26,615 nt of DNA from Pseudomonadota bacterium (lineage in GTDB: Bacteria > Pseudomonadota > Gammaproteobacteria > Burkholderiales > Gallionellaceae): NCBI GenBank assembly GCA_021847165.1, contig JAJZUH010000003.1:1-26615 (forward strand), given 5' to 3'. Each line of letters starts with the position of its first letter. Positions within the stretch are counted from its first letter, which is position 1. Shown here in pieces: positions 16,705 to 25,140 of this stretch. The notes below the pieces were generated by a model, which did not search any database, had not been told where the DNA came from, and saw only the letters and a program-made list of their open reading frames with translations. The translations under genes were made by a program, and so were the position numbers.

Positions 16705-17925
16705 TTAACCGCTGACGGCCTGGCCCATTTTGAAGATTGGCAGGTACATCGCAACCACCATGCCGCCGATCAGCGTGCCGAGGACTACCATGATGATCGG
16801 TTCCATCAGGCTCGACAGGGCTTCCACCGCATCGTCGACTTCGGCTTCGAAAAAGTCCGCGACCTTGCCCAGCATGGCGTCCAGGGCGCCCGATTCTTCG
16901 CCGATGGCGACCATCTGCAGCACCATGCTGGGGAACACGTCGGTGTTTTGCATGGCGACGGTCAGGCTGGTGCCCGAGGTCACTTCGCGCTGGATAGCCT
17001 TGGTGGCGTCGGAATACACTGCGTTGCCAGCAGCGCCGGCAACGGAATCAAAGGCTTCGACCAGCGGCACGCCGGCAGCGAACATGGTGGACAGGGTGCG
17101 CGCCCAGCGCGCAATGGAAGCCTTGCGCACCAGCGGCCCGAACACCGGGATCTTGAGCATCAGCTGGTCCATGCGCCGCTGCATGGTTTTGTTGCGCTTC
17201 CAGGCGTAGAAGAATCCGTACACGCTGCCGCCGACAATACTGAAGATGGCCCACCACCACGCCACGAAGAAATCCGAGATGGACATGACGACCAGGGTCG
17301 GACCGGGCAGATCGGCGCCGAAGTTGGAAAACAGCGTCTTGAAGGCAGGAATCACGAAGATCATGATCACCGCGGTGATGACGAACGCAACCACGATGAT
17401 GGAAACAGGGTAGAACAAGGCGGATTTGATCTTGCTCTTGATGGCCAGGATCTTTTCCTTGTAGGTTGCCAGGCGGTCCAGCAGGCTGTCCAGGATACCG
17501 GCCGCTTCGCCTGCGCCGAGCAGGTTGCAGTACAGGTCGTCGAAATACAGCGGGAATTTGCGGAACGACTGTTCCAGGCTGCTGCCGGTCTCGACATCGG
17601 TCTTGATGTCGAACAGCAAACGCGCGACGGCAGGATTGTCATGCCCTTTGCCGACGATGTCGAAGGCTTGCAGCAGAGGCACGCCCGATTTCAGCATGGT
17701 GGCGAGCTGGCGCGTGAACAGCGTGATGTCCTTTTCGGTGACCTTGCCGCCGCCCCTCGAACTCTTCTTGATCTTGGTGACGGTGATACCCTGGCGGCGC
17801 AAGTGCGCCGACACGCTGGCTTCGCCGGCGCCGCGCATCTCGCCCTTGACGATCTTGCCGGCCTTGTCCTTGCCTTCCCAGGTGTATTGCTGCTCTTTGG
17901 GTTTGTCAGATCTTGCTGTAGCCAT
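16705..17925 (-). CDS. pilC: Type IV pilus / type II secretion platform protein PilC (GspF family)
   Basis: Inner-membrane platform protein that couples the assembly ATPase to pilin polymerisation. The 406-residue protein has two GspF domains: the first starts FTRQLATMLKSGVPLLQAFDIV near 70, the second ARWARTLSTMFAAGVPLVEAFDSVA near 273. The three membrane segments are at about 173-195 (ALFYPVSIIVVAFVITAVIM), about 225-245 (AWWWAIFSIVGGSVYGFFY), and close to the C-terminus (PIIMVVLGTLIGGMVVAMYL). The ATG at 17925 has GAGGT six to seven bases upstream. pilB, usually the next gene upstream, is absent here; the neighbour is the CorC-type transporter. Confidence 0.96.
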   Translation of the reverse strand: MATARSDKPKEQQYTWEGKDKAGKIVKGEMRGAGEASVSAHLRRQGITVTKIKKSSRGGGKVTEKDITLFTRQLATMLKSGVPLLQAFDIVGKGHDNPAVARLLFDIKTDVETGSSLEQSFRKFPLYFDDLYCNLLGAGEAAGILDSLLDRLATYKEKILAIKSKIKSALFYPVSIIVVAFVITAVIMIFVIPAFKTLFSNFGADLPGPTLVVMSISDFFVAWWWAIFSIVGGSVYGFFYAWKRNKTMQRRMDQLMLKIPVFGPLVRKASIARWARTLSTMFAAGVPLVEAFDSVAGAAGNAVYSDATKAIQREVTSGTSLTVAMQNTDVFPSMVLQMVAIGEESGALDAMLGKVADFFEAEVDDAVEALSSLMEPIIMVVLGTLIGGMVVAMYLPIFKMGQAVSG

Positions 17926-18000
17926 CCTGTGACCTCGATTCAGATGCCGTCATGGCGGCCCGTCTGCCAACTGTTGATGTTTTCACGCGCGATGCGCCAG

Positions 18001-18006
18001 ATTATA
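18001..18006 (-). promoter_or_regulatory. Candidate -10 element upstream of pilC
   Basis: The minus strand carries a perfect TATAAT 76 bp before the pilC ATG, in the gap after the upstream transporter gene. At the usual 16-18 bp spacing I find no good TTGACA match, so either the -35 is weak or an activator is needed. A factor-dependent promoter for pilC fits the separate terminator at its 3' end. Confidence 0.4.
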
Positions 18007-18031
18007 AAGGACTTTTGCATGATGCATGGCT

Positions 18032-19324
18032 TTACCCTCTTTGTAAAGGCTGGTTTTTCCGCGCAGGGAAGAGCCGGGCAACCTTGACTGCCCGATCCTG
18101 GGTCTGAATGATTTCGATCGGATAGTTGCCGATCTTGAGGCTGGTCCCGGCTTCCGGGATGTCCTGCAAATGCTCCAGGATCAGACCGTTAAGGGTCTTG
18201 GCGTCTCCCAGCGGAAGCTGCAGGCCCAGTTTGCGATTCAGCTCGCGCAGGCTGCTGCCCCCATCGAGCAACAGGCTGCCGTCGTCCTGGCGCAGGAACT
18301 TGCCGGTCTGGGTGGGAGATTGCGTAGTGAACTCGCCGACGATCTCTTCCAGGATGTTCTCCAGCGTAACCAGACCGAGCAGTTCGCCGTATTCGTCCAC
18401 CACCAGTCCCATGCGCGTCTGGCGCTCCTGGAATTGCTGCAATTGCTTGAGCAGGGGGGTGTCCGAGGGGATGAAATAGGGATCGTGCAGGATCTCCCGG
18501 AATTGTCCGGCGTCCAGCGTATCCTCCAGCAGCAGCGGCAGCACGCGCTTGATATGCAGGATGCCGATGACGTTGCCCGGTGTCTGTGCATACACGGGCA
18601 GCAGCGTGTGATGGCAGGTGATGATCTGCTGGCGCAATTCGGCCGGGTCGGCATCGGCATCCAGGGCCTCGATCTGGTTGCGCGGAATCATCACGTCGTT
18701 GACGGTGACGCGTTCCAGATCGACCAGGTTCAGCAGCATCTTCTGGTGCTTGCGCGGCAGGAAATGCTCCGCCTCCAGCACCAGCGAACGCAATTCCTCC
18801 AGGCTCAGTTTGTGATGGCTGTGATCGGTCTGCACCTTGATGCGCAATAGCCACAACATGCCGCGTACCAGTGCGGTGGCGATGGAGACGACCGGGTAGA
18901 ACAGCTTGATGATGGCGGCCAATGCATAACTGGAGGGCAGCGCCACGCGCTCCGCATGACTGGCCGCAATGACCTTGGGCATGATCTCGCTGAACACCAG
19001 GATCGCAAAGGTGACGGTCAGCGAGCCGACCAGCAACGCCGTACTGTTGTCGTGGCCGAACATGCGCAGCACGATGATCTCTGCCAGCGTTGCCGCTGCC
19101 ACGTTGAGCAAGGTGTTGCCAAGCAGGATGGAGCCGAGCAGCTTGTCTGTCTGCGCCAGCAGTCTTGCGGTGAGCTTGGCGCTCTTGTTGCCTTTCCTGA
19201 CCAGATGGTTCAGGCGGTAACGGTTGATCGCCATCATGCTGGTCTCGGAAGCGGAAAAGAATCCGGAACACAGCAGGATCAGGAGCAGGGTCACGAACAG
19301 CGTACCCAAAGTGAAATCGTCCAA
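18032..19324 (-). CDS. CNNM/HlyC-CorC family transporter with paired CBS domains
   Basis: A 430-residue protein of the DUF21-CBS-CorC family (E. coli YfjD/CorB-like), likely linked to magnesium or other divalent-cation movement at the inner membrane. The N-terminal DUF21 domain has about four membrane segments, with SGFFSASETSMMAINRYRL near 20-38 and FSEIMPKVIAASHAERVA near 111-128. The two CBS motifs include VNDVMIPRNQIEALDAD and MGLVVDEYGELLGLVTLENILEEIVGEF, and a CorC_HlyC domain closes the protein (DGSLLLDGGSSLRELNRKLG). The start is a TTG at 19324 with AAGG about 11 bases upstream; it is the only start giving the full first helix apart from a CTG 9 bp upstream. Substrate is not predictable. 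Confidence 0.92.
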   Translation of the reverse strand: MDDFTLGTLFVTLLLILLCSGFFSASETSMMAINRYRLNHLVRKGNKSAKLTARLLAQTDKLLGSILLGNTLLNVAAATLAEIIVLRMFGHDNSTALLVGSLTVTFAILVFSEIMPKVIAASHAERVALPSSYALAAIIKLFYPVVSIATALVRGMLWLLRIKVQTDHSHHKLSLEELRSLVLEAEHFLPRKHQKMLLNLVDLERVTVNDVMIPRNQIEALDADADPAELRQQIITCHHTLLPVYAQTPGNVIGILHIKRVLPLLLEDTLDAGQFREILHDPYFIPSDTPLLKQLQQFQERQTRMGLVVDEYGELLGLVTLENILEEIVGEFTTQSPTQTGKFLRQDDGSLLLDGGSSLRELNRKLGLQLPLGDAKTLNGLILEHLQDIPEAGTSLKIGNYPIEIIQTQDRAVKVARLFPARKNQPLQRG

Positions 19325-19362
19325 AGCAGACAGCCTTAACTAACGCGATGCGCGGAGTATCT

Positions 19363-19378
19363 GGGAGGGGGGGGAGGG
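19363..19378 (+). other. G-quadruplex-type G-run between corC-type gene and lgt
   Basis: GGG-A-GGGGGGGG-A-GGG on the plus strand, in the 97-bp gap between two minus-strand genes. Its arrangement satisfies the four-run G3+N1-7 rule for a quadruplex. The G-rich strand is the template strand for the flanking genes, so it could impede polymerase or simply be a slippage-prone homopolymer. Confidence 0.5.
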
Positions 19379-19421
19379 TGTCAAGGAAGCGGCCGCAGCC
19401 GATGCAATGGGGTGCAGCTCG

Positions 19422-20225
19422 CTATGCTTTGCCATTCGTTTCCTGCGCCCGTCGATAGGACCAGGCCATCAGCCCCGCGCCGGCGAGCACCATCGGCAAG
19501 CTCAACCATTGGCCCATGCTGATGCCGAAGGTCATCAGGCCGAAGATGCCGTCATCCGGATTGCGCGTGAACTCGCCGATGAAACGGAAACTGCCGTAAC
19601 CGATCAGGAACAGGCCCGAAACGGCACCGACCGGGCGCGGCTTGCTGGAATACCACCAGAGCAATATGAATAGCGCGATGCCTTCCAGCGCGAACTCGTA
19701 CAGTTGCGAAGGATGGCGCGGGATGTTGTCCGCTTGCGGGAACACCATGGCCCAGGGCACATCGGTGGGGCGCCCCCACAGTTCGCCGTTGATGAAGTTG
19801 CCGAGCCGCCCGAAAGCCAGACCCGGCGGCACCAGCGGGGCGATGAAGTCCATGAGTGCCAGCCAGCGGATATTGCGGCTGCGGGCGAACAGCGCCATCG
19901 CCACCAGTACGCCGAGAAAGCCGCCATGGAACGACATGCCGCCTTCCCACACCGCGACGATCTTCAGCGGATGGGAGAAGTAATAGCCGGGGTTGTAGAA
20001 CAGCACCTCGCCCATGCGTCCGCCCAGTACCACGCCGAGCACGCCGTAGAACAGCAGGTCGTCGAGGAATCTCGCATCCCAGCCCGGCCGGTTCAGGCTG
20101 CGCAGCCGTTGCCTGCCCAGCCAGATGAAGCAGAAGAAGCCGAGCAGGTACATCAGCCCATACCAGTGGATGCCGAATGATCCAAGATGGATGGCAACGG
20201 GGTCGAATTGTGGGTGAACGAGCAT
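19422..20225 (-). CDS. lgt: Prolipoprotein diacylglyceryl transferase Lgt
   Basis: Seven-helix inner-membrane enzyme that moves diacylglycerol from phosphatidylglycerol to the lipobox Cys of prolipoproteins. The 267 residues include the N-terminal [22 protein letters not shown], the catalytic-His segment [12 protein letters not shown], and the Lgt signature [16 protein letters not shown] near 143-158, followed by HPSQLYE and [10 protein letters not shown]. The ATG at 20225 is the family start, giving [15 protein letters not shown]. It is divergent from ilvD with 65 bp between the starts. The LivK-like lipoprotein at 23886 in this window is a predicted substrate. Confidence 0.97.
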   Translation of the reverse strand: MLVHPQFDPVAIHLGSFGIHWYGLMYLLGFFCFIWLGRQRLRSLNRPGWDARFLDDLLFYGVLGVVLGGRMGEVLFYNPGYYFSHPLKIVAVWEGGMSFHGGFLGVLVAMALFARSRNIRWLALMDFIAPLVPPGLAFGRLGNFINGELWGRPTDVPWAMVFPQADNIPRHPSQLYEFALEGIALFILLWWYSSKPRPVGAVSGLFLIGYGSFRFIGEFTRNPDDGIFGLMTFGISMGQWLSLPMVLAGAGLMAWSYRRAQETNGKA

Positions 20226-20254
20226 GGAGTGAATAGAGTAAAATCAGTCATCGG

Positions 20255-20260
20255 ATTATA
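20255..20260 (-). promoter_or_regulatory. Candidate -10 element for lgt in the lgt/ilvD divergent gap
   Basis: A perfect TATAAT on the minus strand 30 bp before the lgt ATG. No recognisable -35 or extended TG precedes it at standard spacing, so support is limited to the hexamer and its position in a 65-bp divergent intergenic region that must hold start signals for both genes. Confidence 0.35.
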
Positions 20261-20290
20261 CGTGCTTCATCTTTATCATAGAGAGACAAC

Positions 20291-22141
20291 ATGCCTGCCT
20301 ACCGTTCCCGTACTTCCACCCATGGCCGCAACATGGCCGGCGCACGCTCCTTGTGGCGAGCAACCGGCATGGTTGACGGTGATTTTGGCAAACCCATCAT
20401 CGCGATCGCCAATTCCTTTACCCAGTTCGTGCCCGGACATGTCCACCTGAAAGATATGGGGCAACTGGTGGCGCGCGAAATCGAAAAGGCGGGCGGCATC
20501 GCCAAGGAATTCAATACCATCGCAGTCGACGATGGCATTGCCATGGGGCACGACGGCATGCTGTATTCGCTGCCCTCGCGCGACCTGATCGCCGACAGCG
20601 TGGAATACATGGTCAATGCACACTGTGCCGATGCGCTGGTGTGCATCTCCAACTGCGACAAGATCACGCCCGGCATGCTGATGGCTGCGATGCGCCTGAA
20701 CATCCCGGTGGTGTTCGTTTCCGGCGGCCCGATGGAAGCAGGCAAGGTCAGCTGGCAGGGCAAGACCAAAGGTTTGGATCTGATCGATGCGATGGTTGCC
20801 GCAGCGGATAGCAGGGTCAGCGACGAGGAGGTTGCCGCCATCGAGCGTTCTGCTTGTCCCACTTGCGGCTCCTGTTCTGGCATGTTCACCGCCAACTCGA
20901 TGAACTGTCTCACCGAGGCGCTGGGGCTGTCGCTTCCGGGCAATGGTTCGCTGGTGGCGACACATGCCGAGCGCAAGCAGTTGTTCCTGCGCGCAGGTCG
21001 CCTGGTTGTCGATCTGGCCAGGCGCTATTACGAGCAGGACGATGCCTCGGTGTTGCCGCGCGGCATTGCCACCTTCGAAGCCTTTGAAAATGCAATGACG
21101 CTGGACATCGCCATGGGTGGTTCTACCAATACCGTGTTGCATCTGCTCGCCATTGCGCGCGAAGCGGAGGTGGATTTCACCATGAAGGACATGGACCGTC
21201 TGTCACGCCATGTGCCGACCCTGTGCAAGGTTGCGCCTTCGTCCGAGTACCACCTGGAAGATGTGCATCGTGCCGGCGGCATAGCGGCGATTCTGGGCGA
21301 GCTGGATCGTGCAGGCTTGCTGCATGGCGAGGTGAGTACGGTGCATAGCAAGACGCTGCGCGACGGACTCAGGCAGTGGGACATCGCGCAAACGCAAAAC
21401 GAGGAAGTGAAGAAATTCTTCCGTGCCGCACCGGGAGGCATCCCGACGACCATTGCCTTCTCCCAATCCATGCTCTATCCCGAGCTGGATGTGGATCGCG
21501 CCAAGGGCTGCATCCGCGACAAGGCGCACGCCTATTCCAGCGATGGCGGCCTGGCGGTATTGCACGGCAACATCGCACTGGACGGCTGCATCGTCAAGAC
21601 AGCGGGGGTGGACGAGAGCATTCTGAAATTCAGCGGGCGTGCACGGGTGTTCGAGAGCCAGGATGCGGCAACCGCCGGCATCCTGGCCGACCAGATCGTT
21701 GCAGGCGACGTGGTGGTGATTCGCTACGAAGGCCCCAAGGGCGGACCCGGCATGCAGGAGATGCTGTATCCGACCTCGTACCTGAAGTCGAAAGGTTTGG
21801 GCAAGGCGTGTGCGCTGCTCACCGACGGACGCTTTTCCGGCGGCACCTCCGGTCTGAGCATCGGGCATGTCTCGCCGGAAGCGGCGAGTGGCGGGGCGAT
21901 CGGCCTGGTGCAGGAGGGAGACCGCATCGAAATCGACATCCCGAACCGCACAATCAACCTGGCGATCTCCGATGCCGATTTGGCAAAGCGCCGTGTGGCG
22001 ATGGAAGCGAAAGGCAGCAAGGCCTGGAAGCCGGTCGCCGAACGCGCGCGCAAGGTGTCTGTCGCGCTCAGGGCCTACGCTGCCATGGTGACCAGTGCCG
22101 ACAAAGGCGCTGTACGCGACGTGTCGCAGGTGGAGAAATAA
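20291..22141 (+). CDS. ilvD: Dihydroxy-acid dehydratase IlvD
   Basis: Fe-S dehydratase that makes 2-oxo acids for valine, isoleucine and leucine (and pantothenate). At 616 residues it has the length of the E. coli enzyme. Visible residues are the Mg ligand Asp81 in [12 protein letters not shown], Cys122 in [11 protein letters not shown], and Cys195 in [18 protein letters not shown]. The second signature [23 protein letters not shown] lies near 517-539. The ATG at 20291 follows GAGAGA. It points away from lgt and runs toward the parA-like gene 52 bp downstream. No leader peptide or attenuator is seen. Confidence 0.98.
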   Translation: MPAYRSRTSTHGRNMAGARSLWRATGMVDGDFGKPIIAIANSFTQFVPGHVHLKDMGQLVAREIEKAGGIAKEFNTIAVDDGIAMGHDGMLYSLPSRDLIADSVEYMVNAHCADALVCISNCDKITPGMLMAAMRLNIPVVFVSGGPMEAGKVSWQGKTKGLDLIDAMVAAADSRVSDEEVAAIERSACPTCGSCSGMFTANSMNCLTEALGLSLPGNGSLVATHAERKQLFLRAGRLVVDLARRYYEQDDASVLPRGIATFEAFENAMTLDIAMGGSTNTVLHLLAIAREAEVDFTMKDMDRLSRHVPTLCKVAPSSEYHLEDVHRAGGIAAILGELDRAGLLHGEVSTVHSKTLRDGLRQWDIAQTQNEEVKKFFRAAPGGIPTTIAFSQSMLYPELDVDRAKGCIRDKAHAYSSDGGLAVLHGNIALDGCIVKTAGVDESILKFSGRARVFESQDAATAGILADQIVAGDVVVIRYEGPKGGPGMQEMLYPTSYLKSKGLGKACALLTDGRFSGGTSGLSIGHVSPEAASGGAIGLVQEGDRIEIDIPNRTINLAISDADLAKRRVAMEAKGSKAWKPVAERARKVSVALRAYAAMVTSADKGAVRDVSQVEK

Positions 22142-22193
22142 TGCAGCGGCACAGGCGGGGCGAATAGCAGACTCAACGGGGGAAGGCGGTAAC

Positions 22194-22814
22194 GTGAAAG
22201 CCATACTGATTGCGAATCCCAAAGGTGGCAGTGGCAAGACCACGTTATCCACCAATATTGCCGGTTACCTGGCCTCGCGCGGGCAGCGCGTGGCGATGCT
22301 CGATCTGGACAGGCAGAAGTCCGCCACGCAATGGCTATCCAGCCGGCCGCGGCATCTCCCGGGTATCGAATTGATGCAGGCCGAGGCCGGGAGGGATGCG
22401 CCCATCGATAGCCTGGTGATCGATTCCCCCGCCGGGCTGCACGGCAAGAATCTGGAGCATGCATTGAGGTTGGTACACAAGGTGATCGTGCCCATCGCGC
22501 CCTCCGCATTCGACATCCAGGCCAGCCGGGATTTTCTGGAAGTGCTGCATCAGGAGAAGACCGTGCGCAAAGGGAGGATATTCGTCGGGGTGGTCGGCAT
22601 GCGCATGGATCCACGCACCCGGGCGGCGCTTACGCTGGAGCAGTTCCTGAAAGGACTGGACATGCCGGTCCTCGCTTATCTTCGCGAGGCGCAGATATAC
22701 GTCAATGCCGCCTTCGAGGGCAGGACGCTGTTCGATCTGCCACCCTCGCTGGCGCAACGCGAACTGGAGCAATGGGCCTACCTGCTGAATTGGCTGGAGC
22801 AGACGGCGGATTAA
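22194..22814 (+). CDS. Orphan ParA/MinD-family ATPase
   Basis: A 206-residue P-loop ATPase of the ParA group, with the deviant Walker A KGGSGKTT at residues 10-17 (signature Lys10 present), LDLDRQKSATQW near 40-51 as the A' region, and LVIDSPAGL as Walker B near 79-87. ATG is absent: the start is GTG 22194, after GGGGGAAGG; the longer frame back to 22095 is inside ilvD. No parB, minC/E or replication gene adjoins it, so it is not a visible partition locus. ParA-like proteins of this size position various cargos on the nucleoid or membrane; which one cannot be said. Cotranscription with ilvD is possible. Confidence 0.85.
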   Translation: MKAILIANPKGGSGKTTLSTNIAGYLASRGQRVAMLDLDRQKSATQWLSSRPRHLPGIELMQAEAGRDAPIDSLVIDSPAGLHGKNLEHALRLVHKVIVPIAPSAFDIQASRDFLEVLHQEKTVRKGRIFVGVVGMRMDPRTRAALTLEQFLKGLDMPVLAYLREAQIYVNAAFEGRTLFDLPPSLAQRELEQWAYLLNWLEQTAD

Positions 22815-22958
22815 CCACAACCGGCGAGTGTCAACGTTGCCAGCCATATTGGCGTTACTGGCTCACCATTGCGAGAGTGCGCGCTGGCAGCGGAGTATCC
22901 GAAGCCGCCGGAACCAAAGACGAATCACTGGGCAGTCCAATCTGAAAATGGAGAGAAC

Positions 22959-23309
22959 ATGAAATCTATCGTCGTAAGCATGATCACCGTGGCAGGCCTG
23001 ATGGCGACAGGTTCCGCTTTGGCAACCGACATGCCGCCACTGGCCAAAAAGAACAACTGCGTCGCATGCCATGCGATTGACCATAAAGTGGTCGGTCCTG
23101 CGTGGATGGATGTTTCCAAGAAATACAAGAATGCGACCACCTACACCTACAAGGGTAAGGAATATCCCTTGCTCGAGGGGTTGATCATGAAAGTTTCCCA
23201 TGGCGGCTCCGGCAACTGGGGTTCTGTTCCCATGCCCGCCAATTCCCCGGCGGTGAAGGATGCAGATATCAGGGAGCTGGTGAAATTCGAACTGAGCCTG
23301 GCAAAGTAA
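22959..23309 (+). CDS. Periplasmic monohaem cytochrome c (class I, c551/c552-like), copy 1
   Basis: A 116-residue precursor. The signal peptide occupies about 1-22 (ends GSALA before TDMPPLAKK). The mature protein carries one haem site CVACH at 34-38 and a Met ligand at 92 in GSVPMPANSP, the class I arrangement, so it is predicted to shuttle electrons in the periplasm. Start ATG 22959 has GGAGAG just upstream; the frame further upstream lacks signal-peptide character. Compared with the next gene it has about nine extra residues before the Met loop (NATTYTYKGKEYPLLEG region). The preceding 144 bp hold no feature I can name. Confidence 0.93.
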   Translation: MKSIVVSMITVAGLMATGSALATDMPPLAKKNNCVACHAIDHKVVGPAWMDVSKKYKNATTYTYKGKEYPLLEGLIMKVSHGGSGNWGSVPMPANSPAVKDADIRELVKFELSLAK

Positions 23310-23433
23310 ATTCGTCCTCGTTTTTGAAAGCGCGCGCTTCTTGTATCTGCTGGAGGTGTGCGCCAGAGGGGAAGAGGGCAATCGCTTCCGGTTTGTCCGG
23401 AACGATCGATCAGTCAAGCAATTTGGAGGAATC

Positions 23434-23760
23434 ATGAAACCCTTTGCGGTGAAAATCCTTTCTGCAGCAAGCCTGATGATGGCCGCCGGTTCTGTCATGG
23501 CAACCGATATGCCAGAACTGGCGCAGAAGAGCAGCTGTACTTCCTGCCATGCAATCGACAAGAAGCTGGTAGGGCCAGCCTGGATGGATATCGCCAGGAA
23601 GTACAAGGGCGATGCAGGGGCGGAGGCCAAGCTGATCGCCAAGGTCGCCAAGGGCGGCGGCGGTGCGTGGGGTGCCATGCCCATGCCGCCAAACTCCCCT
23701 CGGGTCTCGGACGCCGACATCAAGACGCTGGTTAGATTCATCCTCGGTCTGGCGAAGTAA
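23434..23760 (+). CDS. Periplasmic monohaem cytochrome c (class I, c551/c552-like), copy 2
   Basis: A 108-residue precursor paralogous to the upstream gene. Signal peptide about 1-23, then TDMPELAQKSS, haem motif CTSCH at 35-39, AIDKKLVGPAWMD in common with copy 1, and a Met ligand at about 84 in AMPMPPNSP. The ATG at 23434 is preceded by a strong GGAGGA at 23425-23430. A 124-bp spacer separates the two genes and contains no good terminator; a terminator follows this copy, so they probably form one transcript. Confidence 0.93.
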   Translation: MKPFAVKILSAASLMMAAGSVMATDMPELAQKSSCTSCHAIDKKLVGPAWMDIARKYKGDAGAEAKLIAKVAKGGGGAWGAMPMPPNSPRVSDADIKTLVRFILGLAK

Positions 23761-23783
23761 CGCTACAACGATGCAGCTGAAAG

Positions 23784-23805
23784 AGCCGGCCTGCGCCGGC
23801 TTTTT
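23784..23805 (+). terminator. Rho-independent terminator after the cytochrome c pair
   Basis: Perfect 7-bp stem AGCCGGC/GCCGGCT, loop CTGC, then TTTT, beginning 23 bp after the second cytochrome stop. It closes the cytochrome transcript before the ABC transporter genes. Confidence 0.9.
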
Positions 23806-23885
23806 GCAGTCTGGAAATGCCAAATTGACAAGGGTTGAGGGGCTACGCATAATCGGGCAACTTCGCCAATTCGCCGGATTTCAAC

Positions 23886-25070
23886 ATGTCGATCAATAAA
23901 TCTGCCTTGCTTGTCGCATTCGGTATCGCACTCGCCGGATGTGGCAAGAGCGAGACTGCATCGAATCCTGCCTCTGCGCCTGCGGGCGAACTCGTCATCA
24001 AGATCGGCGCTGCCGCCCCGCTCACCGGCCCGCAGGCACATATCGGCAAAGACAATGAAAACGGCACGCGCATGGCGATCGATGATGCGAATGCCAGAGG
24101 CGTGACCATCGGCGGCAAGAAAGCGCACTTCGAGCTGCTGAGCGAAGATGATCAGACCGATCCGAAAACGGCGACCATCGTGGCGCAGAAACTGGTGGAT
24201 GCAAAAGTAAATGGCGTGATCGGACATCTCAATTCCGGCACCACCATCCCCGCCTCTGCAATCTACTTCAAGAACGGGATTCCGCAGATATCGCCTTCCG
24301 CTACCGCAGTCAGATACACCGCCCAGGGCTACAAGACCGCTTTCCGCGTGATGTCCAACGATGCCCAGCAAGGCAAGGCGCTGGGCGAGTTCGCCGCCAG
24401 GGTGCTGGGAGCAAAGCAGATCGCGGTGATCGATGATCGCACGGCCTATGGACAAGGCCTGGCGGATGAATTCGTCAAATCTGCCGAAGCCAATGGCGCA
24501 AAGATCATCGTGCGCGAGTACACCACCGACAAGGCGGTGGACTTCACCGCGGTACTCACCTCGATCAAAGGCAAGCAACCCGACCTGTTGTTCTTCGGCG
24601 GCATGGATCCGCAAGGCGTGCCCATGATCAAGCAACTGCGGGCATTGGGCGTCAAGACGCAATTCATGATGGGCGACGGGGGGTATACGCCGAAGCTGAT
24701 CGAATTGGCTGGCGCTGCGGCGGAAGGCGCATATGCTTCGCTGCCCGGTGTGCCGCTGGACAACATGCCGAGCGGGCGCGATTTTGCCAAGCGTTACGAA
24801 GAACGTTTTCATCAGCCTATCCAGCTTTATGCTCCGTATTGCTACGACGCCGTCAACGTGATGATCGCCGCGATGCAGAAGGCCGGCTCTGCCGAGCCCG
24901 AAAAATATCTGCCGGAGATAGGCAAGACCGAGATGGATGGCGTGACGGCGAAGATCGCTTTCGACGAAAAGGGCGATATCAAGGGGGGCGCAGTCACCGT
25001 GTACCAGGTGGGTCAGGGGAAATGGCATGCCGTACAGACGATGGGCGGCGCGCCCGCAGCCAAACCGTGA
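23886..25070 (+). CDS. Branched-chain amino-acid-type ABC transporter substrate-binding lipoprotein (LivK-like)
   Basis: A 394-residue type I periplasmic binding protein of the Leu/Ile/Val group. A lipoprotein signal ends in LAGC with Cys19, the Lgt target, followed by a low-complexity Ser/Ala/Pro linker. The first lobe has IKIGAAAPLTGPQAHIGKDNENGTRMAIDDANARG; VIGHLNSGTTIPASAIY is the ligand-loop region; RTAYGQGLADEF and FFGGMDPQGVPMIKQLRALG are in the second lobe. The ligand is not determined; family members bind amino acids, amides, urea or aromatic acids. The ATG at 23886 lacks a clear ribosome site. A hairpin-T run separates it from livH. Confidence 0.95.
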   Translation: MSINKSALLVAFGIALAGCGKSETASNPASAPAGELVIKIGAAAPLTGPQAHIGKDNENGTRMAIDDANARGVTIGGKKAHFELLSEDDQTDPKTATIVAQKLVDAKVNGVIGHLNSGTTIPASAIYFKNGIPQISPSATAVRYTAQGYKTAFRVMSNDAQQGKALGEFAARVLGAKQIAVIDDRTAYGQGLADEFVKSAEANGAKIIVREYTTDKAVDFTAVLTSIKGKQPDLLFFGGMDPQGVPMIKQLRALGVKTQFMMGDGGYTPKLIELAGAAAEGAYASLPGVPLDNMPSGRDFAKRYEERFHQPIQLYAPYCYDAVNVMIAAMQKAGSAEPEKYLPEIGKTEMDGVTAKIAFDEKGDIKGGAVTVYQVGQGKWHAVQTMGGAPAAKP

Positions 25071-25088
25071 ACCGGTTTGCAGTCAGGC

Positions 25089-25117
25089 AAAGCGACACCG
25101 GGTGTGTCGCTTTTTCT
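25089..25117 (+). terminator. Terminator-like hairpin between the binding protein and livH
   Basis: Perfect 10-bp stem AAAGCGACAC/GTGTCGCTTT, 5-base loop, then TTCTTT, placed 18 bp after the binding-protein stop and 23 bp before livH. The T-run is broken by one C, so partial read-through is plausible. Confidence 0.85.
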
Positions 25118-25140
25118 TTGTATAGATCGCCAACGTAACC

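Noticed and set aside
18030..18048. Hairpin CTTTAC/GTAAAG at the 3' end of the CorC-type gene
   Set aside because: Six weak base pairs overlapping the stop codon and no T-run on the transcribed strand; not credible as a terminator.
16609..18087. 492-codon plus-strand frame opposite pilC
   Set aside because: Runs through the pilC terminator and intergenic DNA and reads His/Asp/Gly-rich antisense sequence; pilC on the other strand is unambiguous.
20274..20279. TATCAT as a -10 element for ilvD
   Set aside because: It lies only 11 bp before the ATG and would place the transcript start almost at the codon, with no -35 match; insufficient support.
23386..23402. Hairpin TTCCGG/CCGGAA between the two cytochrome genes
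   Set aside because: Only 6 bp and not followed by T, so not a terminator; no known regulator site recognised.
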